Positions 9,357-22,627 are shown, numbered from the stretch's first letter. The stretch is DNA of 64,000 bases from Stutzerimonas stutzeri (GCF_024451105.1 NZ_JANGEY010000001.1:186001-250000), one strand, 5' to 3'. Notes: generated by a model from the letters alone, not told the origin. Numbers and translations are program-made.

Positions 9357-10360
9357 CACCAGCCGACGCCGAAACCGACGCTGTAGGTCGACTCGTCGAC
9401 CTGGCCTTCCTCGCCGCGCAGCTGGTCCCACTCGCCCTTGAGGTGCAGCGAGGCCCAGCTGTTGAGCTTGTAGCGCAGCCCCAGATCGCTCTTCAGCTTG
9501 TAGTCGATGGCGTCGATGAACGGCGCGCCCAGTTCGCCGTGACTGAACAGTTCGAAGCGCTTGCCCGCCAGATAGCGGTTGTAGTCCCACTTGAAGCCGA
9601 GCGCATAGAAACGCTCGTCGCCAGCCGCGGCGAAGTCCAGCTCGTGGCGGTTGAGCAGCGATACCACCGAGAAGGCGCCCAGCTCGTTGTCCCAGAACTG
9701 GTAGCCGGGACCGCTGCCTAGGGTGCGCTGGATGGCCAGCTCGCCGATGCGGTCGCGCTGGTACTCGAACTTGCCCTGCCAGAACCAGTGCTCGTCGAGG
9801 AAACGATCGAGGGCGTACTCGGCGCCGACGCTGTCCTCAGTCTCCACCTCGTCCTTGGACTCGCGGTCGTAGCTGGCGCTCAGGTTGTGCCGCCACTGGC
9901 CGTGGCGCGCCTTGGTGCGCAGGTCGACGTCGAACTCCTCGACCTCCTTGGCGGCCCGTTCGTACTCGAAGGCGAAGTCGGCGCTGCCGCTCCACACCCA
10001 GTCCTCGACCAGCGGACGCGGCGGCAGGATCTGCCGCAGAGCCGCCAGCTCGACGCTGCGCGAGGCGCCGTTGACCAGCTCGACGCGACCGTCGGCGGCC
10101 CGACGCAGGCCGTGGGCGCGCTCGCCCGCGCCGTCGTCCAGCTTGACCAGCAGCGCCTGGTCGCTCTCCAGGCTGGCCACCTGCTTCCAGTCCAGGGTCA
10201 GGCTGCCGGCATAGTCGGTCCGGAACAGCAGCTTGCCGCCGTCGAGCAGCCGGATGCTACCGCTCAGACGGTCGCCGTTCTTCAGCCAGACGGTGTCGGC
10301 TCGCACCGGCGCGACGAGGGGGAACAGACAGAGGAGCGGCAGGAGGAGCTGAAGGCGCAT
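9356..10360 (-). CDS. DUF481 outer-membrane beta-barrel protein
   Basis: A 334-residue protein. The Sec signal peptide MRLQLLLPLLCLFPLVAPVRA ends at Ala21. An SH3-like N-terminal part (DTVWLKNGDRLSGSIRLLDGG) is followed from about residue 120 by alternating amphipathic strands rich in aromatic residues (HNLSASYDRES, EHWFWQGKFEYQRD, YALGFKWDYNRYL). The terminal residue is aromatic (GFGVGW), the usual signal for BAM insertion. This matches the DUF481/YdiY-type salt-induced outer-membrane family, function unknown. It is transcribed alone from a promoter at 10390-10417. Confidence 0.82.
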   Translation of the reverse strand: MRLQLLLPLLCLFPLVAPVRADTVWLKNGDRLSGSIRLLDGGKLLFRTDYAGSLTLDWKQVASLESDQALLVKLDDGAGERAHGLRRAADGRVELVNGASRSVELAALRQILPPRPLVEDWVWSGSADFAFEYERAAKEVEEFDVDLRTKARHGQWRHNLSASYDRESKDEVETEDSVGAEYALDRFLDEHWFWQGKFEYQRDRIGELAIQRTLGSGPGYQFWDNELGAFSVVSLLNRHELDFAAAGDERFYALGFKWDYNRYLAGKRFELFSHGELGAPFIDAIDYKLKSDLGLRYKLNSWASLHLKGEWDQLRGEEGQVDESTYSVGFGVGW

Positions 10361-10389
10361 GGGAAGCTGGCACGGACGGAAAGCGCGCC

Positions 10390-10417
10390 ATTATCCGCAG
10401 CCGCACCGCCCGGGCAA
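10390..10417 (-). promoter_or_regulatory. Sigma-70-like promoter of the DUF481 gene
   Basis: Minus strand: -35 TTGCCC (10417-10412), 16-bp spacer, -10 GATAAT (10395-10390). About 30 bp lie between the -10 and the start codon. Confidence 0.55.
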
Positions 10418-10503
10418 GGCGCAGGCGCCGTACGGTACGCTGCGAAGCGCCGCATCCGGGAGTATGCTCGATACGACCCTCCAACCGCCGAGGAGCCAGC
10501 CGC

Positions 10504-10839
10504 ATGCCCGCCCCCTCCGACGACCCGCGCCGCGCCGCGCTGTACGCCACGCTGTCCCGGGTGCCCGCGGGACAGGTGGTCAGCTACGGCCAGCTCGCCG
10601 AGCTGGCCGGGCTCGGCCGGGCGGCGCGCTGGGTCGGCCGCTGCCTCGCCCAGTTGCCCACGGACAGCCGACTGCCCTGGCATCGCGTGGTGGCCGCCGG
10701 CGGCCGGCTGAGCCTGCCGGCCGGTTCGCCCGCCGGCGACGAGCAGCGCCGCCGGCTGGTCGCGGAGGGCGTGACGCTGCGCGGCGGACGTCTCGACATC
10801 CGTCGCCATGGCTGGCATCCCGCCGGCCAGAGCGGTTAG
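10504..10839 (+). CDS. Alkyltransferase-like (ATL) DNA repair protein
   Basis: A 111-residue protein with the MGMT DNA-binding fold: YATLSRVPAGQVVSYGQLAELAG, then ARWVGRCLAQ (Arg-finger helix region). The active-site motif is PWHRVV, with Trp59 where MGMT has the alkyl-accepting Cys in PCHRVV. This is the hallmark of ATL proteins, which bind O6-alkylguanine without removing the alkyl group and direct the lesion to nucleotide excision repair. It is short, with no Ada N-terminal domain. ampG follows 25 bp downstream in the same direction. Confidence 0.88.
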   Translation: MPAPSDDPRRAALYATLSRVPAGQVVSYGQLAELAGLGRAARWVGRCLAQLPTDSRLPWHRVVAAGGRLSLPAGSPAGDEQRRRLVAEGVTLRGGRLDIRRHGWHPAGQSG

Positions 10840-10864
10840 AGTGCACCTTTTTCCCCGGACCCCC

Positions 10865-12421
10865 ATGCAGCGCTCCATGCCCCGCCGTACCTGGCGCGAA
10901 GCCTTCGCCACCTACGCCAGCCCCTCCGCCCTGGCCCTGCTGCTGCTCGGCTTCGCCGCCGGCCTGCCGATGGTGCTGGTGTTCTCCACCCTGTCGGTGT
11001 GGCTGCGCGAGGCCGGCGTGGCCCGCGAGACCATCGGCTACGCCAGCCTGATCGGCCTGGCCTACGCCTTCAAGTGGGTGTGGTCGCCGCTGCTCGACCA
11101 GTGGCGCCTGCCGCTGCTCGGCAGGCTGGGCCGCCGGCGCTCCTGGCTGGCGCTGTCGCAGCTGCTGGTCGCCGGCGGCCTGGCCGGCATGGCGCTGTTC
11201 GACCCGCAGACCCACCTGGCCTGGCTGATCGGCGTGGCGGTGCTGGTGGCCTTCGCCTCGGCCACCCAGGACATCGCCCTCGACGCCTATCGCCTGGAGA
11301 TCGCCGAGGACACCCAGCAGGCGGCCCTGGCGGCCTGCTACACCACCGGCTACCGGGTGGCCATGCTGCTGGCCACCGCCGGTGCGCTGTTCGTCGCCGA
11401 GGGCTTCGGCTCGGTCGCCGGCAGCTACCTGTATCCGGCCTGGGCGAGCACCTACCTGCTGTTCGCCCTGCTGATGCTGCCCGGCCTGCTCACCACCCTG
11501 TGGATGCGCGAACCCCCGGTGCCGCAGCAGACCCAGCAGGCCGCGGCGCGCTACGGCCTGACCCACCAGTTGCTCTCGGTGCTGGTGCTGATCGTGCTGC
11601 TGATCTCGGTGCCGGCGATGTTCACCCAGCTCTACCACAGCGGCGTGGAGGGCGTGTTCACCAGCCAGGTGACCCTGCTCGACCTGCTGCTCGACGACCG
11701 TGCCTTCCTGCGCTTCACCCTGTACACCGTGCTCACCCTGCTGTGCCTGTCGTCCTTCGGCCGCCGCGGCCTGGCGCCGGTGCTGACGCCGATCAGCGAC
11801 TTCATCCACCGCTACCGCTGGCAGGCGCTGATCCTCCTCGGCCTGATCGCCACCTACCGCATGTCCGACACGGTGATGGGGGTGATGGCCAACGTGTTCT
11901 ACGTCGACCTCGGCTTCAGCAAGGACGAGATCGCCAGCGTCAGCAAGCTGTTCGGCCTGGTGATGACCCTGCTCGGCGCCGGGGTCGGCGGCGTGCTGAT
12001 CGCCCGCTTCGGCATCCTGCCGATCCTGTTCCTCGGCGGCCTGGCCTCGGCCGCCACCAACCTGCTGTTCGCCGTGCTGTCAGGCATGGGACCGAACCTG
12101 CAGATGCTGGTAGTGACCATCTCGGTGGACAACTTCAGCGGCGGCCTGGCCACCGCGGCCTTCGTCGCCTACCTGTCGAGCCTGACCAACCTGCAGTTCT
12201 CCGCGACCCAGTACGCCCTGCTCAGCTCGATCATGCTGCTGCTCCCGCGGCTGATCGGCGGCTACTCGGGGGTGATGGTGGAGAAGCTCGGCTACGCCGA
12301 CTTCTTCCTGGCCACCGCCCTGATCGGCATTCCAACCCTGCTGCTGATCGGCCTGGAGTGGGGCCGCGAGCGGCGCCAGCCGGCTGCCGCGCCGGCCGGC
12401 GACACCCCGCCGGGCTCCTGA
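10865..12421 (+). CDS. ampG: AmpG muropeptide permease
   Basis: A 518-residue MFS-type inner-membrane transporter that imports GlcNAc-anhydroMurNAc peptides for peptidoglycan recycling and so influences AmpR-controlled beta-lactamase. The N-terminus WREAFATYASPSALALLLLGFAAGLPMVLVF, then the LSVWLREAGV and FKWVWSPLLDQ loops, are AmpG signatures. About 12-14 hydrophobic segments follow, including MSDTVMGVMANVFYVDLGFS near residue 335. The frame is open from ATG 10808, inside the ATL gene. I chose 10865 because it avoids that overlap and fits the family start; no strong ribosome binding site decides. The gene ends at a perfect 12-bp terminator stem. Confidence 0.87.
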   Translation: MQRSMPRRTWREAFATYASPSALALLLLGFAAGLPMVLVFSTLSVWLREAGVARETIGYASLIGLAYAFKWVWSPLLDQWRLPLLGRLGRRRSWLALSQLLVAGGLAGMALFDPQTHLAWLIGVAVLVAFASATQDIALDAYRLEIAEDTQQAALAACYTTGYRVAMLLATAGALFVAEGFGSVAGSYLYPAWASTYLLFALLMLPGLLTTLWMREPPVPQQTQQAAARYGLTHQLLSVLVLIVLLISVPAMFTQLYHSGVEGVFTSQVTLLDLLLDDRAFLRFTLYTVLTLLCLSSFGRRGLAPVLTPISDFIHRYRWQALILLGLIATYRMSDTVMGVMANVFYVDLGFSKDEIASVSKLFGLVMTLLGAGVGGVLIARFGILPILFLGGLASAATNLLFAVLSGMGPNLQMLVVTISVDNFSGGLATAAFVAYLSSLTNLQFSATQYALLSSIMLLLPRLIGGYSGVMVEKLGYADFFLATALIGIPTLLLIGLEWGRERRQPAAAPAGDTPPGS

Positions 12422-12432
12422 ACCGACTACGG

Positions 12433-12462
12433 AAAAGGCCGGCCCGCGAGGGCCGGCCTTTC
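12433..12462. terminator. Bidirectional terminator between ampG and the mscS gene
   Basis: AAAGGCCGGCCC (12434-12445), loop GCGA, GGGCCGGCCTTT (12450-12461): a perfect 12-bp stem flanked by A and T runs, between convergent genes. Confidence 0.9.
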
Positions 12463-12488
12463 GCCTTGCGCCGCTTGCCGGCGAGCGC

Positions 12489-13328
12489 TCAGCCGTTGCC
12501 CTGCACCAGGTGCACCACCCGTTGCGGGAAGGGAATGCCGATGCCGGCCGCGCCCAGCTCCTCCTTGGCGCGTTCGGTGAACTCGAAGGTCACCGGCCAG
12601 AAGTCGGCGGTGTTCACCCAGGCGCGCAGCGACAGGTTCACCGCGCTGTCGCCCAGACCGGTGACCCACACCACCGGCGCCGGATCGGGCAGCACCCGCG
12701 GATCGGCGGCGATCGCCAGCAGCACCTCGCGGGCGCGCTTGATGTCGCTGGAATAGTCGATGCCGACGAGGATCTCGACACGCCGCCGCCCCTCGCGGGA
12801 ATAGTTGACGATATTGCCGTTGGACAGGCTGCCGTTGGGCACGATCACCGTCTTGTTGTCGCCGGTCTTCAGCACCGTGTGGAAGATCTGGATGCTGTCC
12901 ACGCTGCCGGCCACGCCCTGCGCCTCGATCCAGTCGCCGATGCGGAACGGGCGGAACAGCAGGATCAGCACCCCGCCGGCGAAGTTGGCCAGACTGCCCT
13001 GCAGGGCCAGACCGATGGCCAGACCGGCGGCACCGATGGCGGCGATGAACGAGGTGGTCTCCACGCCGACCATCGAGGCCACGCTGATCAGCAGCATCAC
13101 CTTCAGGGCGATGCTCGCCAGGCTGCCGACGAAGCCGCTCAGCGCACGGTCGACGCTGCGCGCGGCGAACAGGTCGCCGATGCGCCGGGTCAGCTTGCCC
13201 ACCAGCCACCAGCCGACCGCCAGGGTCAGCAGCGCCAGGGTCAGCTTGCTGCCATACTCGAGCAGGCGCGGAATCCAGCCTTCCGTGAGCCTGATCAGCT
13301 CCTGCACGTTCAGGTCCATGGGGTCCAT
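12489..13328 (-). CDS. MscS-family small-conductance mechanosensitive channel
   Basis: A 279-residue inner-membrane channel. Three hydrophobic segments lie at about residues 27-48, 68-90 and 95-130. The pore helix is Gly/Ala-rich (AAIGAAGLAIGLALQGSLANFAGG), followed by a beta domain (FRIGDWIEAQGVAGSVDSIQIFHT) and the C-terminal cage. These match MscS/YggB in order and length (286 in E. coli). It releases solutes on hypo-osmotic shock. ATG 13328 has AAAGGAGA at good spacing; a second Met lies three codons in. Monocistronic, convergent with ampG. Confidence 0.9.
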   Translation of the reverse strand: MDPMDLNVQELIRLTEGWIPRLLEYGSKLTLALLTLAVGWWLVGKLTRRIGDLFAARSVDRALSGFVGSLASIALKVMLLISVASMVGVETTSFIAAIGAAGLAIGLALQGSLANFAGGVLILLFRPFRIGDWIEAQGVAGSVDSIQIFHTVLKTGDNKTVIVPNGSLSNGNIVNYSREGRRRVEILVGIDYSSDIKRAREVLLAIAADPRVLPDPAPVVWVTGLGDSAVNLSLRAWVNTADFWPVTFEFTERAKEELGAAGIGIPFPQRVVHLVQGNG

Positions 13329-13428
13329 GCGAATCTCCTTTCTGTAGTGAGCACCGCCTACGGCCCAGGCGACGCCAGAGAGACACGGACGCCACGCAGC
13401 CGGACGGCGGAGTGGGAACGGGGTGGAC

Positions 13429-13461
13429 GCCTGCCGCCCGCGGAAGTTCCGAGCGGCAGGC
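13429..13461. repeat. Inverted repeat between the mscS gene and yajQ
   Basis: GCCTGCCGC (13429-13437) pairs with GCGGCAGGC (13453-13461) around a 15-nt loop, 12 bp beyond the yajQ stop. It may terminate yajQ, but no T-run follows. Confidence 0.5.
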
Positions 13462-13472
13462 TCGAGACGGGA

Positions 13473-13952
13473 TCAGTCGCGGAAATTGTTGTACTGCAGC
13501 GGCATGCCCAGTTCCTGGCCGCGCAGCAGGGCGATGGCCTCCTGCAGATCGTCGCGCTTCTTGCCGGTGACGCGCACCTGTTCGCCCTGGATGGCGGCCT
13601 GGACCTTGAGCTTGGCGTCCTTGATGATCGCGACGATCTTCTTCGCCAGCTCCTTGTCGATGCCTTCGCGCAGCACCACCTCCTGCTTGACCACCTTGCC
13701 CGAGGCGTAGGAATCCTTGAGCTCCAGGCACTGGATGTCGATCTTGCGCTTGACCAGCGCCAGCTTGAGGATCTCGATCATCTGCTCGAGCATGAAGTCC
13801 GCTTCGGCGGTCAGGGTGACGGTCTTGTCCTTGAACTCGAAACTGCCCTTGCCGCGCAGGTCGTAGCGGCGATCCAGCTCCTTGATGGCGTTGTCGACGG
13901 CGTTGGTGACTTCGTGCTTGTCCAGCTCGGACACGATGTCGAACGAGGGCAT
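13473..13952 (-). CDS. yajQ: YajQ family nucleotide-binding protein
   Basis: A 159-residue protein starting [19 protein letters not shown] and containing [13 protein letters not shown] and [11 protein letters not shown], the YajQ (UPF0234) signatures with two RNP-like folds. Homologues in Pseudomonas and Xanthomonas bind cyclic-di-GMP; the E. coli protein binds GTP/tRNA. The open frame runs 30 codons further upstream, but ATG 13952 begins the conserved fold and has GGAGAG before it. Divergent from the receiver/GGDEF gene at 14098, an interesting pairing if both concern c-di-GMP. Confidence 0.92.
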   Translation of the reverse strand: MPSFDIVSELDKHEVTNAVDNAIKELDRRYDLRGKGSFEFKDKTVTLTAEADFMLEQMIEILKLALVKRKIDIQCLELKDSYASGKVVKQEVVLREGIDKELAKKIVAIIKDAKLKVQAAIQGEQVRVTGKKRDDLQEAIALLRGQELGMPLQYNNFRD

Positions 13953-14021
13953 GGCTACTCTCCGATGAACGGCGCGACCGGCTTCACGGATGGATCGCGC
14001 CTGGCTTGACGGTAAAAATGA

Positions 14022-15977
<1,956 letters not shown>

Positions 15978-16026
15978 AGGCCCGCTACCCTGCCGGCTCG
16001 CGCTTGCAGCCAACAGGACCAGCAGC

Positions 16027-16605
16027 ATGGGTTACCGCCTGTCGAAGATCTACACCCGCACCGGCGACGCCGGCGAGACCGGCCTGGCCGACGGCCGCCG
16101 GGTGACCAAGGACCATCCGCGCATCGAGGCGATGGGCGAGGTCGACACCCTCAACAGCCAGCTCGGCCTGCTGCTCGCCGAACTGGCCGAGCAGCAGCAC
16201 CCCGCCCTGGCCGAGATCGCCGACGTGCTCGCACCCTGCCAGCACCGCCTGTTCGACCTCGGCGGCGAACTGGCGATGCCCGCATACCAGGCGCTGGACG
16301 CTGACGAGATCGGCCGCCTGGAAAGCGCCATCGACGCCTGGAACGCCGAGGTCGGCCCGCTGGAAAACTTCATCCTCCCCGGCGGCTCGAAGCTGATCGC
16401 CCAGGCCCATGTCTGTCGCAGCTTCGCGCGCAGCGCCGAGCGCCGCTGCCAGCACCTCAACGCCGTCGAGCCGCTGCGCGGCGAATGCCTGGCCTACCTC
16501 AACCGCCTGTCCGACCTGCTGTTCGTCGGCGCGCGGCTGATCGCCCGTCGCCAGCAGGTCGGCGAACTGCTCTGGCAGGCCGCCGCCCGCGAGCCGCGAG
16601 GGTGA
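16027..16605 (+). CDS. PduO-type cob(I)alamin adenosyltransferase
   Basis: A 192-residue protein. The N-terminal KIYTRTGDAGETGLADG is the ATP-binding signature of PduO/EutT-type ATP:corrinoid adenosyltransferases. GEVDTLNSQLG and FARSAERRCQHLN supply the remaining nucleotide and cobalamin contacts, in a five-helix-bundle fold. It makes adenosylcobalamin in the cytoplasm. It starts 49 bp after panE and overlaps the DUF3820 gene by GTGA. Length is normal for the family. Confidence 0.9.
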   Translation: MGYRLSKIYTRTGDAGETGLADGRRVTKDHPRIEAMGEVDTLNSQLGLLLAELAEQQHPALAEIADVLAPCQHRLFDLGGELAMPAYQALDADEIGRLESAIDAWNAEVGPLENFILPGGSKLIAQAHVCRSFARSAERRCQHLNAVEPLRGECLAYLNRLSDLLFVGARLIARRQQVGELLWQAAAREPRG

Positions 16606-16823
16606 AGCCCGACGACCTGCTCCTGCTGGTGCAGCGGCAGATGCCGTTCGGCAAGTACCAGAGTCGCCTGCTCTGCGAGCTGCCCGGCCACTACCTGGCC
16701 TGGTTCGCCCGCCAGGGCTTCCCCGCCGGCGAGATCGGCCGCCTGCTGGCGCTGATGCACGAGATCGACCACAACGGCCTGCGCGCCCTGCTCGAGCCGC
16801 TGCGTGGGTCGAGGCGGGAATAG
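16602..16823 (+). CDS. DUF3820 family small protein
   Basis: A 73-residue protein from a GTG start at 16602 that overlaps the adenosyltransferase stop as GTGA. It has the family core MPFGKYQSRLLCELPGHYL followed by AWFARQGFPAGEIGRLL and an IDHNGL tail. DUF3820 has been described as putative quorum-sensing-regulated virulence-associated, and a related fold occurs fused to exonucleases. The function is not established. A longer reading from ATG 16485 lies in the wrong frame over the upstream gene and is Arg/Pro-rich, so I reject it. Confidence 0.8.
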   Translation: MKPDDLLLLVQRQMPFGKYQSRLLCELPGHYLAWFARQGFPAGEIGRLLALMHEIDHNGLRALLEPLRGSRRE

Positions 16824-16859
16824 CTGCTGTCGATGAGCCTGGTGCTGCTCGGCTCGCGG

Positions 16860-17357
16860 CTAAGCCCGGTCGCCTGAGGGGCGGCGAGCGTACTTCTTCT
16901 CCAGGATCATCGATGCTTCGCTGTAGGCAGCCCGGAAGGCGGCGCCGCTGATCCAGTTCACTGCGCTGTCTTCGTCCTCCGCATGGAAGATCCCGCGATA
17001 GGCGATCAGCAGGCCCATCATGAAGTCGACGGCCGCCTCTTCCGATTCCTCGGCGACCACCAGCTCCAGCACCGGGTACTGCAGGAACACCAGGCACATT
17101 GCCAGCAGGCTGATGCCTTCGCCGACCTTCATTGCCTGGAACAGGTCGTCGAAGTCCGCCGGATCGAAACCGTTCTCTTCGATGTCCTGAAAGTCGAAGG
17201 TGCTCAGGTCGATTGCGACGTCATCGAAGGGCTCGTTGACCAGCGGGTTGGCCAGCAGCGGATGCACGACATGGGCCCTGGCTTTGCCCGATCGGTTTTG
17301 CTTGGCCTTGGCTTTGGCCCGCTGGGCACGTTTTTGCTGTTTATCCGGGGAGGCCAT
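16860..17357 (-). CDS. Hypothetical protein, basic N-terminus and acidic core
   Basis: I do not recognise a domain. From ATG 17357 it is 165 residues: a Lys/Arg/Gln-rich start (QQKRAQRAKAKAKQNR), a very acidic middle (FQDIEENGFDPADFDDLF), a hydrophobic helical part (ISLLAMCLVFLQYPVLELVV) and a mixed C-terminus. Earlier in-frame starts at 17393 and 17438 are possible; I chose 17357 because AAGGA lies about 10 nt upstream and the basic run then opens the protein. It is visibly less GC-rich than its neighbours, stands alone on its strand between plus-strand genes and the Nudix gene, and could be acquired. The 187 bp upstream holds nothing I can name. Confidence 0.62.
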   Translation of the reverse strand: MASPDKQQKRAQRAKAKAKQNRSGKARAHVVHPLLANPLVNEPFDDVAIDLSTFDFQDIEENGFDPADFDDLFQAMKVGEGISLLAMCLVFLQYPVLELVVAEESEEAAVDFMMGLLIAYRGIFHAEDEDSAVNWISGAAFRAAYSEASMILEKKYARRPSGDRA

Positions 17358-17544
17358 GGAGGCGGGTTCCTTGTTCGCTGCAGCCAAGTTCATGGCGCAT
17401 GGGTAATCGGGCACCGATTGTATTGAGTCTTGGCCCACTGCGTCGGCCCGGGGGCATATTCGTGCGCCAAACCTGTGCTTTCGGTCAGCGGCAGCCCTTT
17501 GCCCAAGGCGGCTTCTGGCCGCAAGCGGGCATCCCGCTCACGCC

Positions 17545-18486
17545 TCAGCGCGGCCACAGCCCGCGAATCCCCGCCACGCCCTGGGCGCCGGCCTGCCAGG
17601 CGCGTTCGCGCTCGGCCGGGCCGAGGCCGCCGAGCAGGTAGACCGGCTGGTTGAAGCCGCGGATCAGCTCGGCGGCGCGCGGCCAGCCCAGCGGGGTGGC
17701 GTCGGGATGGCTCTGGGTGGCCTGGATTGGCGACAGGGTGGCGAAGTCGACGCCCAGTTGCGCGGCCAGCGCCAGCTCCTCGGCGTCGTGGCAGGAGGCG
17801 GCCAGCCAGCGGCCGGCGGGCAGCGGGCGCGGTGCGCCGGCCAGTTCGCGCAGCTGCGCGGCGCTGAGGTGCCAGCCGGCGGCGGGGAAGTCCGCCGCCC
17901 AGGCCAGCGGGCCCTTGAGCAGCACGGCCGCGCGGCCGGCACACCGCGCCAGCACCTCGTCGGCCAGGGCGCGGTAGGCCGACTTCGCCAGCTGCGGGGC
18001 GCGCAGCTGCAGCAGGCGGGTGCCGTTGTCCAGCGCCCGCCCGATGCCGGCCAGCAGCTCGGCGGCAGAGCCTTCGGCCGGGGTGATCAGGTAGTCGGCC
18101 GGCAGCCGCGCGGCGCTGACGATCGGCCGGTTGGCCGCGGGGAACTGGAAGTCGTCCAGCGCGCCCTCCTCGGCCCAGGCCAGCGGCTGGCCCTCCATGC
18201 CGCGCGGCGTGCCACTGAAGCGGCCGACCTCCCAGACGTCCAGCAGCACCGCGAGGTCGGGGTAGGCGTGGCGCACCTCGATCAGCGGGCGGGCCTGTTC
18301 GACGCGGATGTCCAGCTCCTCGTGCAGCTCGCGGGCCAGCGCCGCCTCGACCGGCTCGCCGGCCTCGACCTTGCCGCCGGGGAATTCCCACAGCCCGCCC
18401 TGGTGCTTGTCCGCCGGACGCTGCGCCAGCAGGATGCGTCCGTCCGTGCCGCGGATCACCGCGGCGACCACATGCAATGCCTTCAC
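17545..18486 (-). CDS. mutT: Nudix hydrolase (MutT) fused to a TMP synthase-like domain
   Basis: A 313-residue two-domain protein. The N-terminal Nudix domain (1-130) has the box GGKVEAGEPVEAALARELHEEL (about residues 37-58), as in MutT 8-oxo-dGTPase, which prevents A-to-C transversions. The C-terminal half (about 150-313: QLRAPQLAKSAYRALADEVL, GWHLSAAQL, FATLSPIQATQSHP, VYLLGGLGPAE) is a thiamine-phosphate-synthase/TenI-like barrel. I recall the same fusion in other pseudomonads. The start is GTG 18486 with GGAGAC upstream; the frame runs 22 codons further, but that part is unlike the family. Confidence 0.87.
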   Translation of the reverse strand: MKALHVVAAVIRGTDGRILLAQRPADKHQGGLWEFPGGKVEAGEPVEAALARELHEELDIRVEQARPLIEVRHAYPDLAVLLDVWEVGRFSGTPRGMEGQPLAWAEEGALDDFQFPAANRPIVSAARLPADYLITPAEGSAAELLAGIGRALDNGTRLLQLRAPQLAKSAYRALADEVLARCAGRAAVLLKGPLAWAADFPAAGWHLSAAQLRELAGAPRPLPAGRWLAASCHDAEELALAAQLGVDFATLSPIQATQSHPDATPLGWPRAAELIRGFNQPVYLLGGLGPAERERAWQAGAQGVAGIRGLWPR

Positions 18487-18510
18487 GTGTTCAGTCTCCA
18501 CAATGCACGA

Positions 18511-18540
18511 GGGCGTGCAGCACTCGCGCGCTGCACGCCC
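18511..18540. terminator. Hairpin between argJ and mutT
   Basis: GGGCGTGCAGC (18511-18521), 8-nt loop, GCTGCACGCCC (18530-18540): an 11-bp perfect stem just after the argJ stop. No T-run follows, so it could be a weak terminator or an mRNA-stabilising or attenuating hairpin before mutT. Confidence 0.5.
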
Positions 18541-18562
18541 CCGGTCCGTCACCGCCTGCCGA

Positions 18563-19780
18563 TCAGGAACGGTACTCGGCGTTGATCCGCACGTACTCGT
18601 GGGACAGGTCGGTGGTCCAGATGGTCTCGCTGCAGTCGCCGCGGCCCAGTTCGATGCGGATGGTGATTTCCTCGCCGGCCATCACCGCCGCGCCCTGCTC
18701 CTCGGTGTAGGTCGCGGCGCGGCCGCCCTGGCGGGCGATGCACACGTCGCCGAGGAACACGTCGATCAGGCTGACGTCGAGGTTGGCCACGCCGGCATAG
18801 CCGACCGCGGCGAGGATGCGCCCCCAGTTCGGGTCGGAGGCGAACAGCGCGGTCTTGATCAGCGGCGAATGAGCCACCGCGTAGGCGACGTCCAGGCACT
18901 CCTGGTGGTTGCCGCCGCCGTTGACCTGCACGGTGACGAACTTGGTGGCGCCCTCGCCGTCGCGGACGATGGCCTGGGCGACTTCCATGAACACCTCGAA
19001 CACCGCCTGCTTGAGCTGGGCGTACAGCTCGCCGGCCTTCTCGGTGACTTCCGGCAGGGCCGCCTGGCCGGTGGCGATCAGCATGCAGCAGTCGTTGGTC
19101 GAGGTGTCGCCGTCGATGGTGATGCGGTTGAACGACTTGTTGGCGGCGTCGCGCACCAGGTCCTGCAGCACCGGCTGGGCGACCTTGGCGTCGGTGGCGA
19201 TGTAGCCGAGCATGGTGGCCATGTTCGGGCGGATCATCCCGGCGCCCTTGCTGATGCCGGTGACGGTGACGGTGACGCCGTCGTGCTGGAACTGGCGGCT
19301 GGCACCCTTGGGCAGGGTGTCGGTGGTCATGATGCCTTCGGCGGCCAGCGCCCAGTTGTCTTCCCTGAGGTCGGCCAGCGCGGCCGGCAGCGCGGCCTCG
19401 ATCTTCTCCACCGGCAGCGGCTCGCCGATCACCCCGGTGGAGAACGGCAGGATCGCCTGTTCGGCGACGCCGGTCAGCGCGGCCAGCGCGGCGCAGGCGC
19501 GCCGGGCGTTGGCCAGGCCGTCGGCGCCGGTGCCGGCGTTGGCGTTGCCGGTGTTGGTCAGCAGGTAGCGCACCGCGCCGCCGAGGCGCTCGCGGGTGAT
19601 CAGCACCGGCGCGGCGCAGAAGGCGTTGGTGGTGGTCACCCCCGCGATGGTCGAGCCTTCGGCGCAGCGCATCACCACCACGTCCTTGCGGCCGACGCGC
19701 TTGATGCCGGCCGAGGCGATGCCGAGTTCGAAACCGGGTACCGGGTGCAGGGTGGGCAGGGGGCCGAGACCGACAGCCAT
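18563..19780 (-). CDS. argJ: Bifunctional glutamate N-acetyltransferase/NAGS ArgJ
   Basis: A 405-residue enzyme of the cyclic arginine pathway that transfers acetyl from N-acetylornithine to glutamate, and in bifunctional forms also uses acetyl-CoA. The signature [20 protein letters not shown] (about residues 178-197) contains the Ala-Thr autocleavage site whose Thr becomes the N-terminal nucleophile of the beta chain. [16 protein letters not shown] and DPNWGRI are further family blocks. ATG 19780 has AAGGAGC upstream; the frame extends 24 codons further without family similarity. Lies between secA (105 bp upstream) and mutT. Confidence 0.94.
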   Translation of the reverse strand: MAVGLGPLPTLHPVPGFELGIASAGIKRVGRKDVVVMRCAEGSTIAGVTTTNAFCAAPVLITRERLGGAVRYLLTNTGNANAGTGADGLANARRACAALAALTGVAEQAILPFSTGVIGEPLPVEKIEAALPAALADLREDNWALAAEGIMTTDTLPKGASRQFQHDGVTVTVTGISKGAGMIRPNMATMLGYIATDAKVAQPVLQDLVRDAANKSFNRITIDGDTSTNDCCMLIATGQAALPEVTEKAGELYAQLKQAVFEVFMEVAQAIVRDGEGATKFVTVQVNGGGNHQECLDVAYAVAHSPLIKTALFASDPNWGRILAAVGYAGVANLDVSLIDVFLGDVCIARQGGRAATYTEEQGAAVMAGEEITIRIELGRGDCSETIWTTDLSHEYVRINAEYRS

Positions 19781-19832
19781 GGGGACGCTCCTTGAAATGC
19801 GCGCTGCGCGGAATGAAAGGGGAAACAGTATC

Positions 19833-19866
19833 AAAAACGCCGCGAGCGGCAAGGCCGGTCGCGGCG
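19833..19866 (-). terminator. Terminator after secA
   Basis: Minus strand: CGCCGCGA (19866-19859 side) pairs with TCGCGGCG across a 13-nt loop and is followed by TTTTTG. It lies 20 bp past the secA stop, before argJ. Confidence 0.75.
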
Positions 19867-19885
19867 CGGGCAGAGCCTCGGTCGA

Positions 19886-22627
<2,742 letters not shown>

